A stretch of 64,000 nt of DNA from Gammaproteobacteria bacterium (GTDB taxonomy: Bacteria; Pseudomonadota; Gammaproteobacteria; Thiohalomonadales; Thiohalomonadaceae). Below, one piece after another: positions 42,189-51,409 of the stretch (positions are counted from its first letter, which is position 1; each line of letters starts with the position of its first letter). Under the pieces are notes generated by a model, which was not told where the DNA came from, did not search any database, and was given only the letters and a program-made list of their open reading frames with translations. The position numbers and the translations under genes are program-made. Where the stretch lies: positions 55,615-119,614 of the forward strand of contig JAPHSX010000032.1 of NCBI GenBank assembly GCA_026196575.1, given 5' to 3'.

Positions 42189-42197
42189 TTAAGTCTG
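42189..42197 (-). repeat. Right 9-bp inverted repeat of the defence island
   Basis: TTAAGTCTG, 11 bp before the stop end of the MscS-family gene, is the inverse of CAGACTTAA at 38428-38436. See the left copy for the caveat. Confidence 0.4.
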
Positions 42198-42208
42198 GAT
42201 TAATACGG

Positions 42209-43936
42209 TTAGCCCTTGCCACGCAGTGAGTCGAACCCCTCCCCCTGATGCACGGTGAGCTGGGCGAACGGGATCACCCACCCCTCGCGGTTGCACACCT
42301 CGACCAGGGTGCGTTGCACCAGACGGCCGAGGGTGTAGTAGCTGGCGGCCGCCTCGCCGCGCATCGAGAGGTAGATGAGGTAGTCGAGCGAGCTGGCCCC
42401 CGCCTCCTTGAATTCGACCAGTAGCTCGACAAAGTGGGGGGCGAAGGTGCTCTCCTTTATCGCCTGTTCGATCGCGGCGTGGAATGTTTGCGGCACCTCG
42501 TCCAGGGAGATCGCCTGGTGCTGGTAGTCGATGCCGAAGGTGACCGGCACCGCAAAGCCGCTGCGGCTGAGGTTGCGGTACTCCAGCGCCAGAAAGGCGG
42601 CGGTGGGATACTCAACCACGCTGCGCATCATGCGCAGTTCGACCCGCTCCAGGGTAAGACGCATCACCTCGCCAAGGCGCCCGTCGGGGAACATGAGCCA
42701 ATCACCCTTGGCGCAGGGGAACCACTCCTCACTGGCGGCGGGGCGTGAGACCTGATCGACCATGGCGGTGATCGGCAGGCGAATAATCCCCTCCAGCTGC
42801 GGATTGCGCAGGATGGTGAAGGCGTTGACCGAGCTCACCTCCAGCGGCAGGCCGTTGTAGACGATGCGCTCCCCCTCGCGCACGTTGCCAAAGTCGAGCA
42901 GCGTGCGGATCTCCTTGATGTAACGCGGCATGGTCTGGCGCAGGGCCAGCCCCACCATTACCAGCACGACAACGGTCAGGGCCAGCAACACCAGGTCATT
43001 GCGCGCGTAGAAGACCGCCAGCAGGGCAATAAGCATCAGCAGCGTCATTACCACGCGGTAGAGATAACCGATGGCGCGCTCGCGGGTGCGCCGGCGGCGG
43101 CTCTGTTGACGCCCCGGTATCGCGGCCGTGCGACGCCCCAGCCGCAGTAGCAGGCGGGTGAGTTGCCATACGGCAACGACGGCGACAATGGCGATGAGCA
43201 GGGTCAGACCGCGCCCCTTGATGAAGGCGAGCAGCGACTGGGCGATCGCCTCCCAGCTGGAGCTGGCCTCGCCCTGCAGGGTGGCAATCTGATAGTGGGC
43301 CATCTCCAGCTCGGCGTTCAGATCCTGCTGCCGCTGTTGCCAGCTCTCGGTGAGGCTGACCAGCCGGGACTTCACGCTCGGCGGCGGCGACTCCTGGCTC
43401 AGGGCCTCGAGCGAGGCAAGGGCGCGCCCCACCACCTCCAGCTGCTGCTGCAGACGCTCTATCTGCTGGCGCAACTGTTCGATCTTGCGCGGTTTTTCCG
43501 TCAAATCCTTGAGGCTGCCGAAGAGTGGGCGGGTGATCTCGATCAGCTCATCCTTCCAGTCGAACTTTATCTCGGGCTGCTCGGCAAAGGTGTTGATGTC
43601 GATGCCGCCCAGGGCGATCTGCTCGAATGAACGGTTGAGCGACTCGATGCTGCCGGGCAGCTCATCGAGCCGCTTTTTGATATCCGCAATGCGCTCTTCG
43701 CTCTTGGTACGGGTCAACTCTTTGTTGAGCGCCTCCATCTCCCGGCGGCTGCTCAACAGCTGCTCGCGCAGCAGGGTGAGGCGCTCCATTACCGTGAGCG
43801 GCTCGGGCGTTGCCTCGCTCTCTACTGCACTCCCGTTGTTGACGGTCGCTGCGGGGGGCGCCTCCTGGGCAAGGGGGTGGCTGAACCACAGAAGCAGGGC
43901 GAGGCCGGCGAGTAGTGAATGGTTGAGGCGTGGCAT
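42209..43936 (-). CDS. MscS-family mechanosensitive channel with coiled-coil periplasmic domain
   Basis: A 575-aa protein. A signal peptide (cleavage near LAQ-E, about 24) is followed by a long heptad-rich coiled-coil region (about 45-220, e.g. LTLLREQLLSSRREMEALNKEL). Four TM helices (about 235-350) precede the MscS beta/C-terminal domain with a pore-lining helix (LTVVVLVMVGLALRQTM). It protects the cell from hypo-osmotic shock. The large periplasmic part resembles MscK/MscM-type channels but is shorter. It is 20 bp after the DUF481 outer-membrane gene, so likely co-transcribed. Confidence 0.88.
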   Translation of the reverse strand: MPRLNHSLLAGLALLLWFSHPLAQEAPPAATVNNGSAVESEATPEPLTVMERLTLLREQLLSSRREMEALNKELTRTKSEERIADIKKRLDELPGSIESLNRSFEQIALGGIDINTFAEQPEIKFDWKDELIEITRPLFGSLKDLTEKPRKIEQLRQQIERLQQQLEVVGRALASLEALSQESPPPSVKSRLVSLTESWQQRQQDLNAELEMAHYQIATLQGEASSSWEAIAQSLLAFIKGRGLTLLIAIVAVVAVWQLTRLLLRLGRRTAAIPGRQQSRRRRTRERAIGYLYRVVMTLLMLIALLAVFYARNDLVLLALTVVVLVMVGLALRQTMPRYIKEIRTLLDFGNVREGERIVYNGLPLEVSSVNAFTILRNPQLEGIIRLPITAMVDQVSRPAASEEWFPCAKGDWLMFPDGRLGEVMRLTLERVELRMMRSVVEYPTAAFLALEYRNLSRSGFAVPVTFGIDYQHQAISLDEVPQTFHAAIEQAIKESTFAPHFVELLVEFKEAGASSLDYLIYLSMRGEAAASYYTLGRLVQRTLVEVCNREGWVIPFAQLTVHQGEGFDSLRGKG

Positions 43937-43956
43937 GGCGGCTCCTGTTGCGCGGC

Positions 43957-44736
43957 TTAAAAGCGGATACCCAGTGTCGTTTTATAGCTCATCTGCCCCT
44001 GGTCGACACCGATGGGCGGGCGACTGTCGTAGGCGTGGTCGATGGTCAGGCCGAGGGTGAGGGTGTCGGTTAGCGTCACCGCAAGGGCAAACTGTTCGAT
44101 CAGGCGATAGTCATCCACGGCCTCGAACGCCGGCTGATAGTAGAGGGTATTGGTCAGTTGTGCACTGGGCGAGAAGCGGTATTTTGCCACCAGGTAGCCA
44201 TTGGCGCGCCACAGGGTGTCGTCGCCGGCGTCGGCATAGGCATCGTCGATCTCCTCGCGACTCCAGAAGGCGCCAAGACCGGCCACCACCAACCCGCGCT
44301 CCGGGCGGTCGATAAGGGTGAAACGGGCACCGCCGCCGGCGAGGGTGCGCAGGGTGAGGCGGGCAAAGCGGTTTTGTTCGGCCTGGGCAAAGAGCTCGCC
44401 ATCGAGTGCCGTGCGCAGCGGCCGGATGTGACGGGCGTGAACAAACCCCTTGTCGGTATTGGTCACCCCGTCAACCTCGCCGTGGCTGCCGTCGAGCAGC
44501 AGAAAGTTGGTGTAGCGCCTGTCTTGGTGCCACTGCAACCGGCTGGACGCCCCGTACTCCTGCTTTTCGGTGCTGCCGCTGCTACCGCTCAGGTTCAGGT
44601 CGAGCTGGCCGGAGAAGCCCTCGGCCGGTTTGAGGGTGTGCAGACTCTCCATGGTGACAATGGCGTGGCTGCTGGCCGCGGAGAGGCTAATGGCGCCAAT
44701 GGTGATGGGTGCGATAAGTCGTTTCAGATCAATCAT
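43957..44736 (-). CDS. DUF481 (YdiY-like) outer-membrane protein
   Basis: A 259-aa protein with a signal peptide (cleavage after SHA, about residue 25). Alternating beta-strand sequence ends in Phe (TTLGIRF), the usual C-terminal signal of outer-membrane barrels. The segment GFSGQLDLNLSGSSGSTEKQEYGASSRLQWHQ matches the DUF481 pattern, a family that includes salt-induced YdiY. Its function is unknown; the pairing with a mechanosensitive channel gene fits an osmotic role, by inference. Confidence 0.82.
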   Translation of the reverse strand: MIDLKRLIAPITIGAISLSAASSHAIVTMESLHTLKPAEGFSGQLDLNLSGSSGSTEKQEYGASSRLQWHQDRRYTNFLLLDGSHGEVDGVTNTDKGFVHARHIRPLRTALDGELFAQAEQNRFARLTLRTLAGGGARFTLIDRPERGLVVAGLGAFWSREEIDDAYADAGDDTLWRANGYLVAKYRFSPSAQLTNTLYYQPAFEAVDDYRLIEQFALAVTLTDTLTLGLTIDHAYDSRPPIGVDQGQMSYKTTLGIRF

Positions 44737-44775
44737 GTTACGGCATGGGTCTCCATTGTTTGAGATTGGTAGGGG

Positions 44776-45621
44776 TTAGCGGTTCTCTCCGCGCGAGACG
44801 CGGCGCAGCACCCAGTCGAGGGCGTCTGTTGGCAACAGCCGTTTCAGGGTGCCGAAGAGGTGGGTGGGGAAGGTGACGTAGTAGCGGGCGCGCGGGCGCC
44901 TCGCCTCCAGTGCATGCACTACCTTTGTCAGCACCGCCTCGGGCGGAAGGGTAAAGGGGGCGGCCGGTCCCTCCTTGGTGAGGCGCCGCTCCATGCGTGA
45001 GTAGGTGTCGCGAAAGAAGGAGTGCTCCTTGTCGATATTCTTCTGGTACATGGCGAAGGCGTTGGCGCGAAAGCGGCTGGTGATAGGGCCGGGTTCGATG
45101 AGCGAGACATGGATGCCGCTGCCGTGCAGCTCCAGACGCAGGGTGTCGCTCAGCCCCTCCAGCGCATACTTGCTGCTGTTGTAGGCGCCGCGAAAGGGGA
45201 GGCTGACAAGCCCCAGCAGTGAGCTGTTCTGGATGATGCGCCCGTGGCCCTGGCGGCGCATCACCGGGAGCACCAGACAGGTCAGCTCGTGGGTGCCGAA
45301 GAGGTTGCTCTCGAACTGCTCGCGCAGCACCGCGCGGCTCAGATCCTCCACCGCGCCGGGCTGGCCGTAGGCGCCGTTGTTGAAGAGGGCGTCGAGGGTG
45401 CCGCCGCTGCGCCGCAACACCTCCTCCACCGCGCGCCGGATCGAGTCACTGTCGGCAAGGTCGAGCCGCAGCGCCTCCAGCCCCCGTTCCGTCAGCCGCG
45501 CCACGTCCTCCTCCTGGCGCGCGCTGGCAAAGACGCGCCAGCCGCGCCGCTGCAACCCCTCGGCCACGCAGAGGCCGATGCCGCTGGAACAACCGGTAAT
45601 AAGAATGGTCTTTTCGTGCAT
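44776..45621 (-). CDS. Short-chain dehydrogenase/reductase
   Basis: A 281-aa SDR. The cofactor motif TGCSSGIG is at about 9-16, followed by ASARQEEDV. NNGAYG and the catalytic Ser and YNSSKYALEG (YxxxK) are all present. The C-terminal extension (after about 230) is typical of SDRs that sit on membranes or act on lipids/steroids. Substrate and cofactor preference cannot be fixed; the Arg in ASAR suggests NADP(H). It is probably monocistronic. Confidence 0.9.
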   Translation of the reverse strand: MHEKTILITGCSSGIGLCVAEGLQRRGWRVFASARQEEDVARLTERGLEALRLDLADSDSIRRAVEEVLRRSGGTLDALFNNGAYGQPGAVEDLSRAVLREQFESNLFGTHELTCLVLPVMRRQGHGRIIQNSSLLGLVSLPFRGAYNSSKYALEGLSDTLRLELHGSGIHVSLIEPGPITSRFRANAFAMYQKNIDKEHSFFRDTYSRMERRLTKEGPAAPFTLPPEAVLTKVVHALEARRPRARYYVTFPTHLFGTLKRLLPTDALDWVLRRVSRGENR

Positions 45622-45695
45622 GAGTTTTGCCGGATGGTTGGTTGCGATCAGGGTAGCACCAGTGGCCTGATGTCGAAACCGGACAGCCCTGGCGT

Positions 45696-46358
45696 TCAGG
45701 TAAGCAGCACCGCCACGATACCGGTAATAAAGATGCCGTCGAAGGTGCCGGCCCCGCCGATGGCGGCGACCGGCGGCCCCATGCGGCGGATGTCGTTGAG
45801 GCGCAGCAGATCCGCCCCGATCAACACCCCCATGGTGCCACCGATGTAGGCGAGCGGGGCGCTCCCCTCGGGGTTGAGGCCGATGGCGATGAGGGCGGCG
45901 CTGAGCGGCGCCACCAGGATCGGCATGCCGATGCCGAGACCGCGGATGGGACGGCTGAAGAGGTAGCTGATGAGGGTGACAAAGCTGATCGCCTGCACCG
46001 CCTCCAGCACGGTCACCGGGGTCTGGTTGAGCAGGTAGAGGGAGAAAGCGATGGGGATGAGGCAGCCCCCGGTATTGACCGCCACCAGGATGTAGCGGCT
46101 GTTGTGTGGCACGGGGAGGAGGGGAAAGATGGGGGGCGGTGGTGGCGGTGCGTCCGGGGGGCGCAGACTCTGCAGCCGCAACAGCGGCAGGTTGATGACG
46201 CTGCCAAAGAGCGAGGCGAGGAGCAGGGTGTAGGCGGCACTGGGTGAGAGCCCCAGTTTGTAAAAGGCGATGCTGAGCAGGCCAACCTGAATGAAGGTGA
46301 CCAGAAAGGCGATGGCAAAGAGAAAGAGCAGGATCTTCTGACGCGAGGGCGTCGCCAT
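45696..46358 (-). CDS. DUF1614 family membrane protein
   Basis: A 220-aa inner-membrane protein with about seven hydrophobic helices and a Pro-rich loop (APPPPPPIFPLLPVP). Small-residue-rich segments such as GGTMGVLIGADLLRLNDIRRMG and AAIGGAGTFDGIFITGIVAVLL match my recollection of DUF1614. It starts 4 bp after the PRPP synthetase homologue's stop, which places it in the same operon as two nucleotide-salvage enzymes. A transport role for a nucleoside or sugar phosphate is only a guess. Confidence 0.78.
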   Translation of the reverse strand: MATPSRQKILLFLFAIAFLVTFIQVGLLSIAFYKLGLSPSAAYTLLLASLFGSVINLPLLRLQSLRPPDAPPPPPPIFPLLPVPHNSRYILVAVNTGGCLIPIAFSLYLLNQTPVTVLEAVQAISFVTLISYLFSRPIRGLGIGMPILVAPLSAALIAIGLNPEGSAPLAYIGGTMGVLIGADLLRLNDIRRMGPPVAAIGGAGTFDGIFITGIVAVLLT

Positions 46359-46362
46359 GCTG

Positions 46363-47232
46363 TTACTTCCGTAGCCCCGATGCTAGCAGCGGTGCCAGGG
46401 CGATGGCGTTACTGGGGTGGGCGATGCTATCGCAACTCCAGATCTGCTCAATGCCCGCCGCCCGCAATGCCTGTGTCACCTCGTCGGCAAACAGGGCGTG
46501 GGTCACCAGGCAGTGAAGGGTGCCGGCCCCCTGCTGCTTCAACTGGCGGGCGACATTGATCAGGGTGCGTCCGGTGCTGATCATGTCGTCCACCAGGATC
46601 ACCTCGTGCCGGTGGTAGTCGTGAGCGGGCAGTTTGATCGCCACCTGGCGATCGCCCAGCCGCTCCTTGGTGGCGATGGCGAAATCGAGCCCCGCCGGTT
46701 CGGCGATGGCGCGTACCCACTGTTCGGATTCGCCATCGGGGCCGACCAGCAGCGGGTGCGTGGTGTGATGGGCGAGAAACTCCCCCATCAGCGCGGCGCT
46801 CTGCAGGCTTAGCGCCTCACGCCCAGGGATCGCCTGTTCCAGCCGCTCGATGCGGTGCAGGTGGGGGTCGACGGTGACCACCTTGTCGAAGAGTGAGGCG
46901 AGGAACTGCCCGATCACCTGCTGGCTTACCACCTCGCCTGGGTGAAAGGCGATGTCCTGACGCATGTAGCAGAGGTAGGGGGCGACCAGGCTCACGGTTT
47001 TTACCCCCTGCTGGCGGGCCGCGTTGACGCTGAGCAGCAGCTCAATCAGTTTGTCGTTGGGGTGGTCGAGGGTGCGGCAGAGGATCACCTCCGCGGGCAG
47101 TGGCACGGGCAGGGTAACCTTGCTCTCGCCGTCGGGAAAACGGTGCACGGCGATGAGGGCGAAGGGGAGTCCGAGCTCACGGGCCAGCGCCTCGCCTTGT
47201 GGTTGGTAGTCGGCAAAGCCCAGTACCAGCAT
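46363..47232 (-). CDS. Ribose-phosphate pyrophosphokinase (archaeal-like PRPP synthetase homologue)
   Basis: A 289-aa phosphoribosyltransferase-fold protein. FPDGE (32-36), YMRQDIAFHPGEVVSQ (about 88-103), TVDPHLHRIE and the PRPP/ribose-phosphate loop ILVDDMISTGRT (about 212-223) are intact. It is shorter than E. coli Prs (315 aa), and the RQD..F.PGE block resembles archaeal enzymes. It follows the AMP phosphorylase gene by 2 bp. It may make PRPP from a pentose phosphate produced by that salvage route. A separate housekeeping prs is expected elsewhere. Confidence 0.88.
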   Translation of the reverse strand: MLVLGFADYQPQGEALARELGLPFALIAVHRFPDGESKVTLPVPLPAEVILCRTLDHPNDKLIELLLSVNAARQQGVKTVSLVAPYLCYMRQDIAFHPGEVVSQQVIGQFLASLFDKVVTVDPHLHRIERLEQAIPGREALSLQSAALMGEFLAHHTTHPLLVGPDGESEQWVRAIAEPAGLDFAIATKERLGDRQVAIKLPAHDYHRHEVILVDDMISTGRTLINVARQLKQQGAGTLHCLVTHALFADEVTQALRAAGIEQIWSCDSIAHPSNAIALAPLLASGLRK

Positions 47233-47234
47233 GG

Positions 47235-48770
47235 TCAGAACTCCATATAGGTCTTGCTGACCTCGTGTGCCTCGCCGATGCGATAGCCGCTGGCACTGTC
47301 GGTCAGGGCGCGGGCGAAGTTGTAGTCTGACGTGTACTCGGCGTGAACCCGGTAGAGCGGCTCGCCCTGCGCCACCACGTCGCCCAGTTTCTTCAGCAGA
47401 TCGACCCCGGCCCCCTTGTCGATGGGGGCGCCGGCCAGCCGTGCCACCTTGGCGACGTGGTAGTTGTCAATCTGTACCACCACCCCGGCCCGCTCCGCGC
47501 ACACCTCGTAGTTGAGGGCGCCGATGATCGGTGCCTCCTCCTGCGGCCCCTGGGCGGCGATGATCGCCTCCATCTTCTTCAGCGCGCGCCCCGAGTCGAG
47601 AATGTCGCGGGCGATGGTGTAGCCGTAGCCGCCACGCACGTCCGGGTCGAACTCCAGGATGCGCCCTGCCAGACGCAACGCCTTCTGGCGCAGGTCGGAG
47701 GGGGCGTCCGGGTCGTTGCGTAGCACCGCCATCACGTCGCGCGCCTCCAGCACCGGGCCGATGCCGTTGCCCACCGGCTGCGCGCCATCGGTAATGATCA
47801 CCTCCAGGTGAATGCCCATGCGATCCCCCACATACTCGAACAGCTTGCGCAGCTGCAGCGCCTCGCGCATGTGGCGCACCTTGGCGCTGGGGCCGACCGG
47901 GATGTCGATGAGCAGGTGGGTGGAGCCGGCGGCCAGCTTCTTGGAGAGGATGGAGGCGACCATCTGTCCCGAGGAGTCAATGCCCAGCGGCCGCTCCACC
48001 GAGATCAGGATATCGTCGGCCGGCGCCAGCCTGGCGGTACCGCCCCAGGCAAGGCAGGCGCGCTCCTTGCGCACGATGCGATGGAGCTGATCGGGAGTCA
48101 GGTCCACCTTGCACAACACCTCCATGGTGTCGGCGGTGCCGGCGGGCGAGGTGATGGCGCGACTCGAGGTCTTGGCCATCAGCATGCCGTGGGCGGCGAC
48201 GATTGGCACCACCAGCATGGTGGTGCGGTTGCCGGGGATGCCACCGATGCAGTGCTTGTCCACCACCAGCGGCTCGTGCCAGTCGAGCCGCTCGCCCGAC
48301 TCGGTCATCGCCTGGGTGAGGTGCAGGATCTCCTCCCGATCCAGCCCGGTCTGCCCGGAGGCGACGAGAAAGGCGGCCATCTCCATCTTCGAGTAGCGGT
48401 TGCGCACGATATCCTGGGTGATGCCCTGAAAATCGGCCAGCGTCAGCCGCTCCCCGGTGATCTTGCGTCGTACCGCATCCATCGAGGAGGGCGGTTCGGC
48501 CTGTGCCACCCGCACCCGCTCCCCCTCGTTGAGCCCCAGTTGCGCGAAGGCCTGTTCCGAGAGTCCCAGCTCGCAGGGCTGCACAATCGCCTCATCGTCC
48601 ACCACGTTGAGCACTGCATAGATGTGCTGGCCGTTGGCCCGTACCACCACCTTGGTCAGGGCCTGAAACCCCTCGACCCGGTAGAACTCACAGTCGCGGT
48701 GCATGTAGGCCACGTTCTCCTTGTAGGTGTCGATGGCGACGCGCCGCAGCTGCAGCAATTCGTTACTCAT
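47235..48770 (-). CDS. Archaeal-type AMP/thymidine phosphorylase (DeoA family)
   Basis: A 511-aa protein (517 if started at 48788). The N-terminal domain of about 85 residues is the extension seen in archaeal AMP phosphorylases and absent from E. coli DeoA. The catalytic glycosyltransferase domain shows [10 protein letters not shown] (about 176-185), [18 protein letters not shown] (about 200-217) and [24 protein letters not shown] phosphorylases convert NMP and phosphate to base and ribose 1,5-bisphosphate. It is first of three genes with the PRPP synthetase homologue and DUF1614. No RuBisCO or R15P isomerase is in the window. Confidence 0.88.
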   Translation of the reverse strand: MSNELLQLRRVAIDTYKENVAYMHRDCEFYRVEGFQALTKVVVRANGQHIYAVLNVVDDEAIVQPCELGLSEQAFAQLGLNEGERVRVAQAEPPSSMDAVRRKITGERLTLADFQGITQDIVRNRYSKMEMAAFLVASGQTGLDREEILHLTQAMTESGERLDWHEPLVVDKHCIGGIPGNRTTMLVVPIVAAHGMLMAKTSSRAITSPAGTADTMEVLCKVDLTPDQLHRIVRKERACLAWGGTARLAPADDILISVERPLGIDSSGQMVASILSKKLAAGSTHLLIDIPVGPSAKVRHMREALQLRKLFEYVGDRMGIHLEVIITDGAQPVGNGIGPVLEARDVMAVLRNDPDAPSDLRQKALRLAGRILEFDPDVRGGYGYTIARDILDSGRALKKMEAIIAAQGPQEEAPIIGALNYEVCAERAGVVVQIDNYHVAKVARLAGAPIDKGAGVDLLKKLGDVVAQGEPLYRVHAEYTSDYNFARALTDSASGYRIGEAHEVSKTYMEF

Positions 48771-49043
48771 TTCAGCGATCTTTTCCATGGCAAAACGTTA
48801 ACACACCTGGGCATGGAGCGGGAGTGGCTGGTGGCGCAGCCGGGAGAGCAGCTGGGGCTGATTGACCATGAGAATTGTGCTGTGGCATATCACCTGCCCG
48901 TGTGGAAAATGCCCACATCATGTGCGGAAATGAGCTGCCTGTGAAGGGTAATCAATAACTTACAAATGGCATGGTTAGTGCAATACCTATGTTTTTATCT
49001 GGCGCCATGGAGGGCAATTATTGATTGCACTCTGAGGTTAACC
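48771..49043. promoter_or_regulatory. Divergent promoter region between the phosphorylase and TonB-receptor operons
   Basis: A 273-bp spacer driving both directions. It contains arms AGTGCAAT (48977-48984) and ATTGCACT (49024-49031) on the receptor side, overlapping the likely promoter/leader. No Fur-box or cobalamin-riboswitch consensus could be recognised by eye. Confidence 0.45.
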
Positions 49044-51284
49044 ATGTCTACCAAGTTCCCCCCCTGTATCAATCGCGCCTCCTCATTGGCGGCGCTAGCT
49101 GTATTGTCCTCACTCTCTTCCTTTGCTGTTCAGGCCGACTCGCTGGGTGTCATCCAGGTGGAGTCGACCACCATTGATGACAAGTTCGACAATAAGCGTG
49201 GAGAGCCTTCCAGTATCGGTGTTATTAGTGGCGAGCAGATCGATGCTGCTCATACCGACAATGTGCATCAGATGCTACAGAGTATTCCTGGTCTAACAAC
49301 GTCATTCACCAGTGGTGACGAACTAAAACTGCATATCCGTGGTGTTGAGAACCAGCGTTATATGGGTGAGAAGCCTGGTGTTGCGGTGGTGATTGATGGT
49401 GTACCGGTATTTGAGCGAACCGGTACTGTAAATATCGATATGGATAACATTGAGTCTATAAAGGTGATCAAGGGTGGTGCCTCCTACCTCTTTGGTGAGG
49501 ATGCCCTCTCAGGTGCGGTCATTATTACCACCAAGCGGGGTGCCAAATATGAGGGTTATACCGTTAGCGGTGAGGTTGGAAGTTTTGGTTCGCAGAAGGC
49601 ACTGGCACGTGCCGGTTTTGCCAATGAAAGTGCGAATGGTCACGTGCAGGTGTCGCAACGTATGACCGACGGGTACTGGGATGACTCTGCATCCAAGGCC
49701 GATTACATCAATGGCAAGCTGCAGTATTACGTGAGTGACAGCAGTGATGTTACCGTGGGTCTGGAGTTATCTGACCGCTACAAAAACAGCCACGGCAAGG
49801 TAGAGGGTGTTACCGCGGCAGAGGATGACCCGATGAGTTTTGACCCGGCGTATGACGACTACACGAATATGTATAACGTCAATCTGGCCAAATACTTTGT
49901 CACCTACTCAAAGGACTTCGATGACATCAGCAACCTGATAGTTAACACCTATAGCTATGGTGATGAGACGGTCTACTTCTCCAGCCCGAATTCAAGTGGC
50001 GACTATCGTTATGCCAATGACTACGAGCAGGTGCAGAACGGTGTAAAGGCGGAGTACCGAACCGGTGGTGACAATTTAGCGTGGATGGCTGCGGGTGAAG
50101 TGCGCGATAACAGCTATGAGAACATTGTCGCTTATAATGTTGATGTCCCCGATAACCCCCGGGTGCCAGGAGACCAGTCACACACTGCTGGTGAGATTAG
50201 ATCAAATGATATTACCGATGAGAAGGTGCAGGCAGTTTATGGTGAGGTGAAGTTTAGTGTTACCGATCCGTTGGTGGTTACGCTAAATGGTCGAATGGAT
50301 CACATCGCTTATGATTACACAGATAAACTGGAGGTGGCGAAAAACGTCGATAAGAGTTTTGATGTGAATTCATGGCGCGTCGGGGCAAACTACGCCGTTA
50401 GCAGCAACATGGACTTCTACGGCAACCTGTCGACAGGTTTCAGGGCGCCGACCGTGGAGCAACTGTTTTCTGGCACACTGACGCCGACCGGTGGTACCGA
50501 CGGTAATCCGGACCTGGAGCCGGAAACCGCCCTAAATATCGAATTCGGTATTCGTAAAAAGACCCAGCTCTTTGGGGCGCTAACGGAGATTGATGCCACC
50601 ATTTTCCAGATTCAGCGTGATGACTACATCATGAGTACCGCCGGGCAGTATGGTGCGACCACCGGTCTGTTGAGTGATATCTACGATAATATTGGCGGCA
50701 TGCGCAATCGTGGTCTCGAGCTGGCCATCACCAGTGCACCAAGTGAACGCCTGAGCTGGAATCTCGCCTACACCTATCTGGATGCCAAATTCACCAATTA
50801 TGACAATTATAATCTGGTGTTGGGGACCAAGGGTTATGGCGATCTTTCGCCAACGGTGGCGAATTGTTCCCTTCTCATTGACCCTGCCAATGACTGGTGT
50901 GTTGAGTCTTACGACCTGGCGGGCTATTCGGTGCCGCGTGTCCCCGATCATCATCTCAACCTGACACTACGTTTCAAACCCGACAGCTACTGGACCATTA
51001 GCGGCGAGATGGATAGCAAGAGTTCCTACTATGCCGATGAGCTAAACAGGATAAAGATTGATCCGGTGACCACATTCAATCTGTTGGCAAATTATGATCG
51101 TAAGGTGGGTAAAAATATCTGGTCCTACTTTGCCCGCATCGACAATGTACTTGACCTCGATTATTACAACATTGCACGTGGCTCCAGTGACGCGAATGGG
51201 GATGGTGTCTTTGATGACGAGGATATCTCAATCACCGTCAATCAGGGGCGCACCTTCACCGCTGGTGTAAGCGCCAGTTTCTAA
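49044..51284 (+). CDS. TonB-dependent outer-membrane receptor
   Basis: A 746-aa receptor. A signal peptide ends near AVQA-D (about residue 32). The plug domain (about 45-175) has VISGEQIDAAHTDNVHQMLQSIPGL, LHIRGVENQRYMGEKPGVAVVIDGVPV and IKVIKGGASYLFGEDALSGAVIITTK. The barrel follows, with YGNLSTGFRAPTVEQLF near the end and terminal F. It takes up a scarce complex using TonB energy. The ligand is not evident from sequence. The ATG at 49044 has GAGG ahead; the frame from 48966 adds spacer sequence. It heads a six-gene operon. Confidence 0.93.
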   Translation: MSTKFPPCINRASSLAALAVLSSLSSFAVQADSLGVIQVESTTIDDKFDNKRGEPSSIGVISGEQIDAAHTDNVHQMLQSIPGLTTSFTSGDELKLHIRGVENQRYMGEKPGVAVVIDGVPVFERTGTVNIDMDNIESIKVIKGGASYLFGEDALSGAVIITTKRGAKYEGYTVSGEVGSFGSQKALARAGFANESANGHVQVSQRMTDGYWDDSASKADYINGKLQYYVSDSSDVTVGLELSDRYKNSHGKVEGVTAAEDDPMSFDPAYDDYTNMYNVNLAKYFVTYSKDFDDISNLIVNTYSYGDETVYFSSPNSSGDYRYANDYEQVQNGVKAEYRTGGDNLAWMAAGEVRDNSYENIVAYNVDVPDNPRVPGDQSHTAGEIRSNDITDEKVQAVYGEVKFSVTDPLVVTLNGRMDHIAYDYTDKLEVAKNVDKSFDVNSWRVGANYAVSSNMDFYGNLSTGFRAPTVEQLFSGTLTPTGGTDGNPDLEPETALNIEFGIRKKTQLFGALTEIDATIFQIQRDDYIMSTAGQYGATTGLLSDIYDNIGGMRNRGLELAITSAPSERLSWNLAYTYLDAKFTNYDNYNLVLGTKGYGDLSPTVANCSLLIDPANDWCVESYDLAGYSVPRVPDHHLNLTLRFKPDSYWTISGEMDSKSSYYADELNRIKIDPVTTFNLLANYDRKVGKNIWSYFARIDNVLDLDYYNIARGSSDANGDGVFDDEDISITVNQGRTFTAGVSASF

Positions 51285-51362
51285 CCCGCAGAAGCAAGAG
51301 GCTTAAACCTGAACGGTGCCATCATCGCTCAGACACTTTTCGAGCTTCTCACGGTTTATTCA

Positions 51363-51386
51363 CGGCCGTGCCATATGGCACGGTCG
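51363..51386. promoter_or_regulatory. Strong palindrome before the DUF4198-like gene
   Basis: CCGTGCCATATGGCACGG (51366-51383) is a perfect 18-bp palindrome, extended to 24 nt by C-G, G-C and G-T pairs. It lies 23 bp before the ATG at 51410 and has no T run. It could be a repressor/activator operator or an RNA hairpin that adjusts expression between the receptor and the downstream genes. Confidence 0.65.
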
Positions 51387-51409
51387 TAACAATTTCGGCA
51401 GGAGACAAA

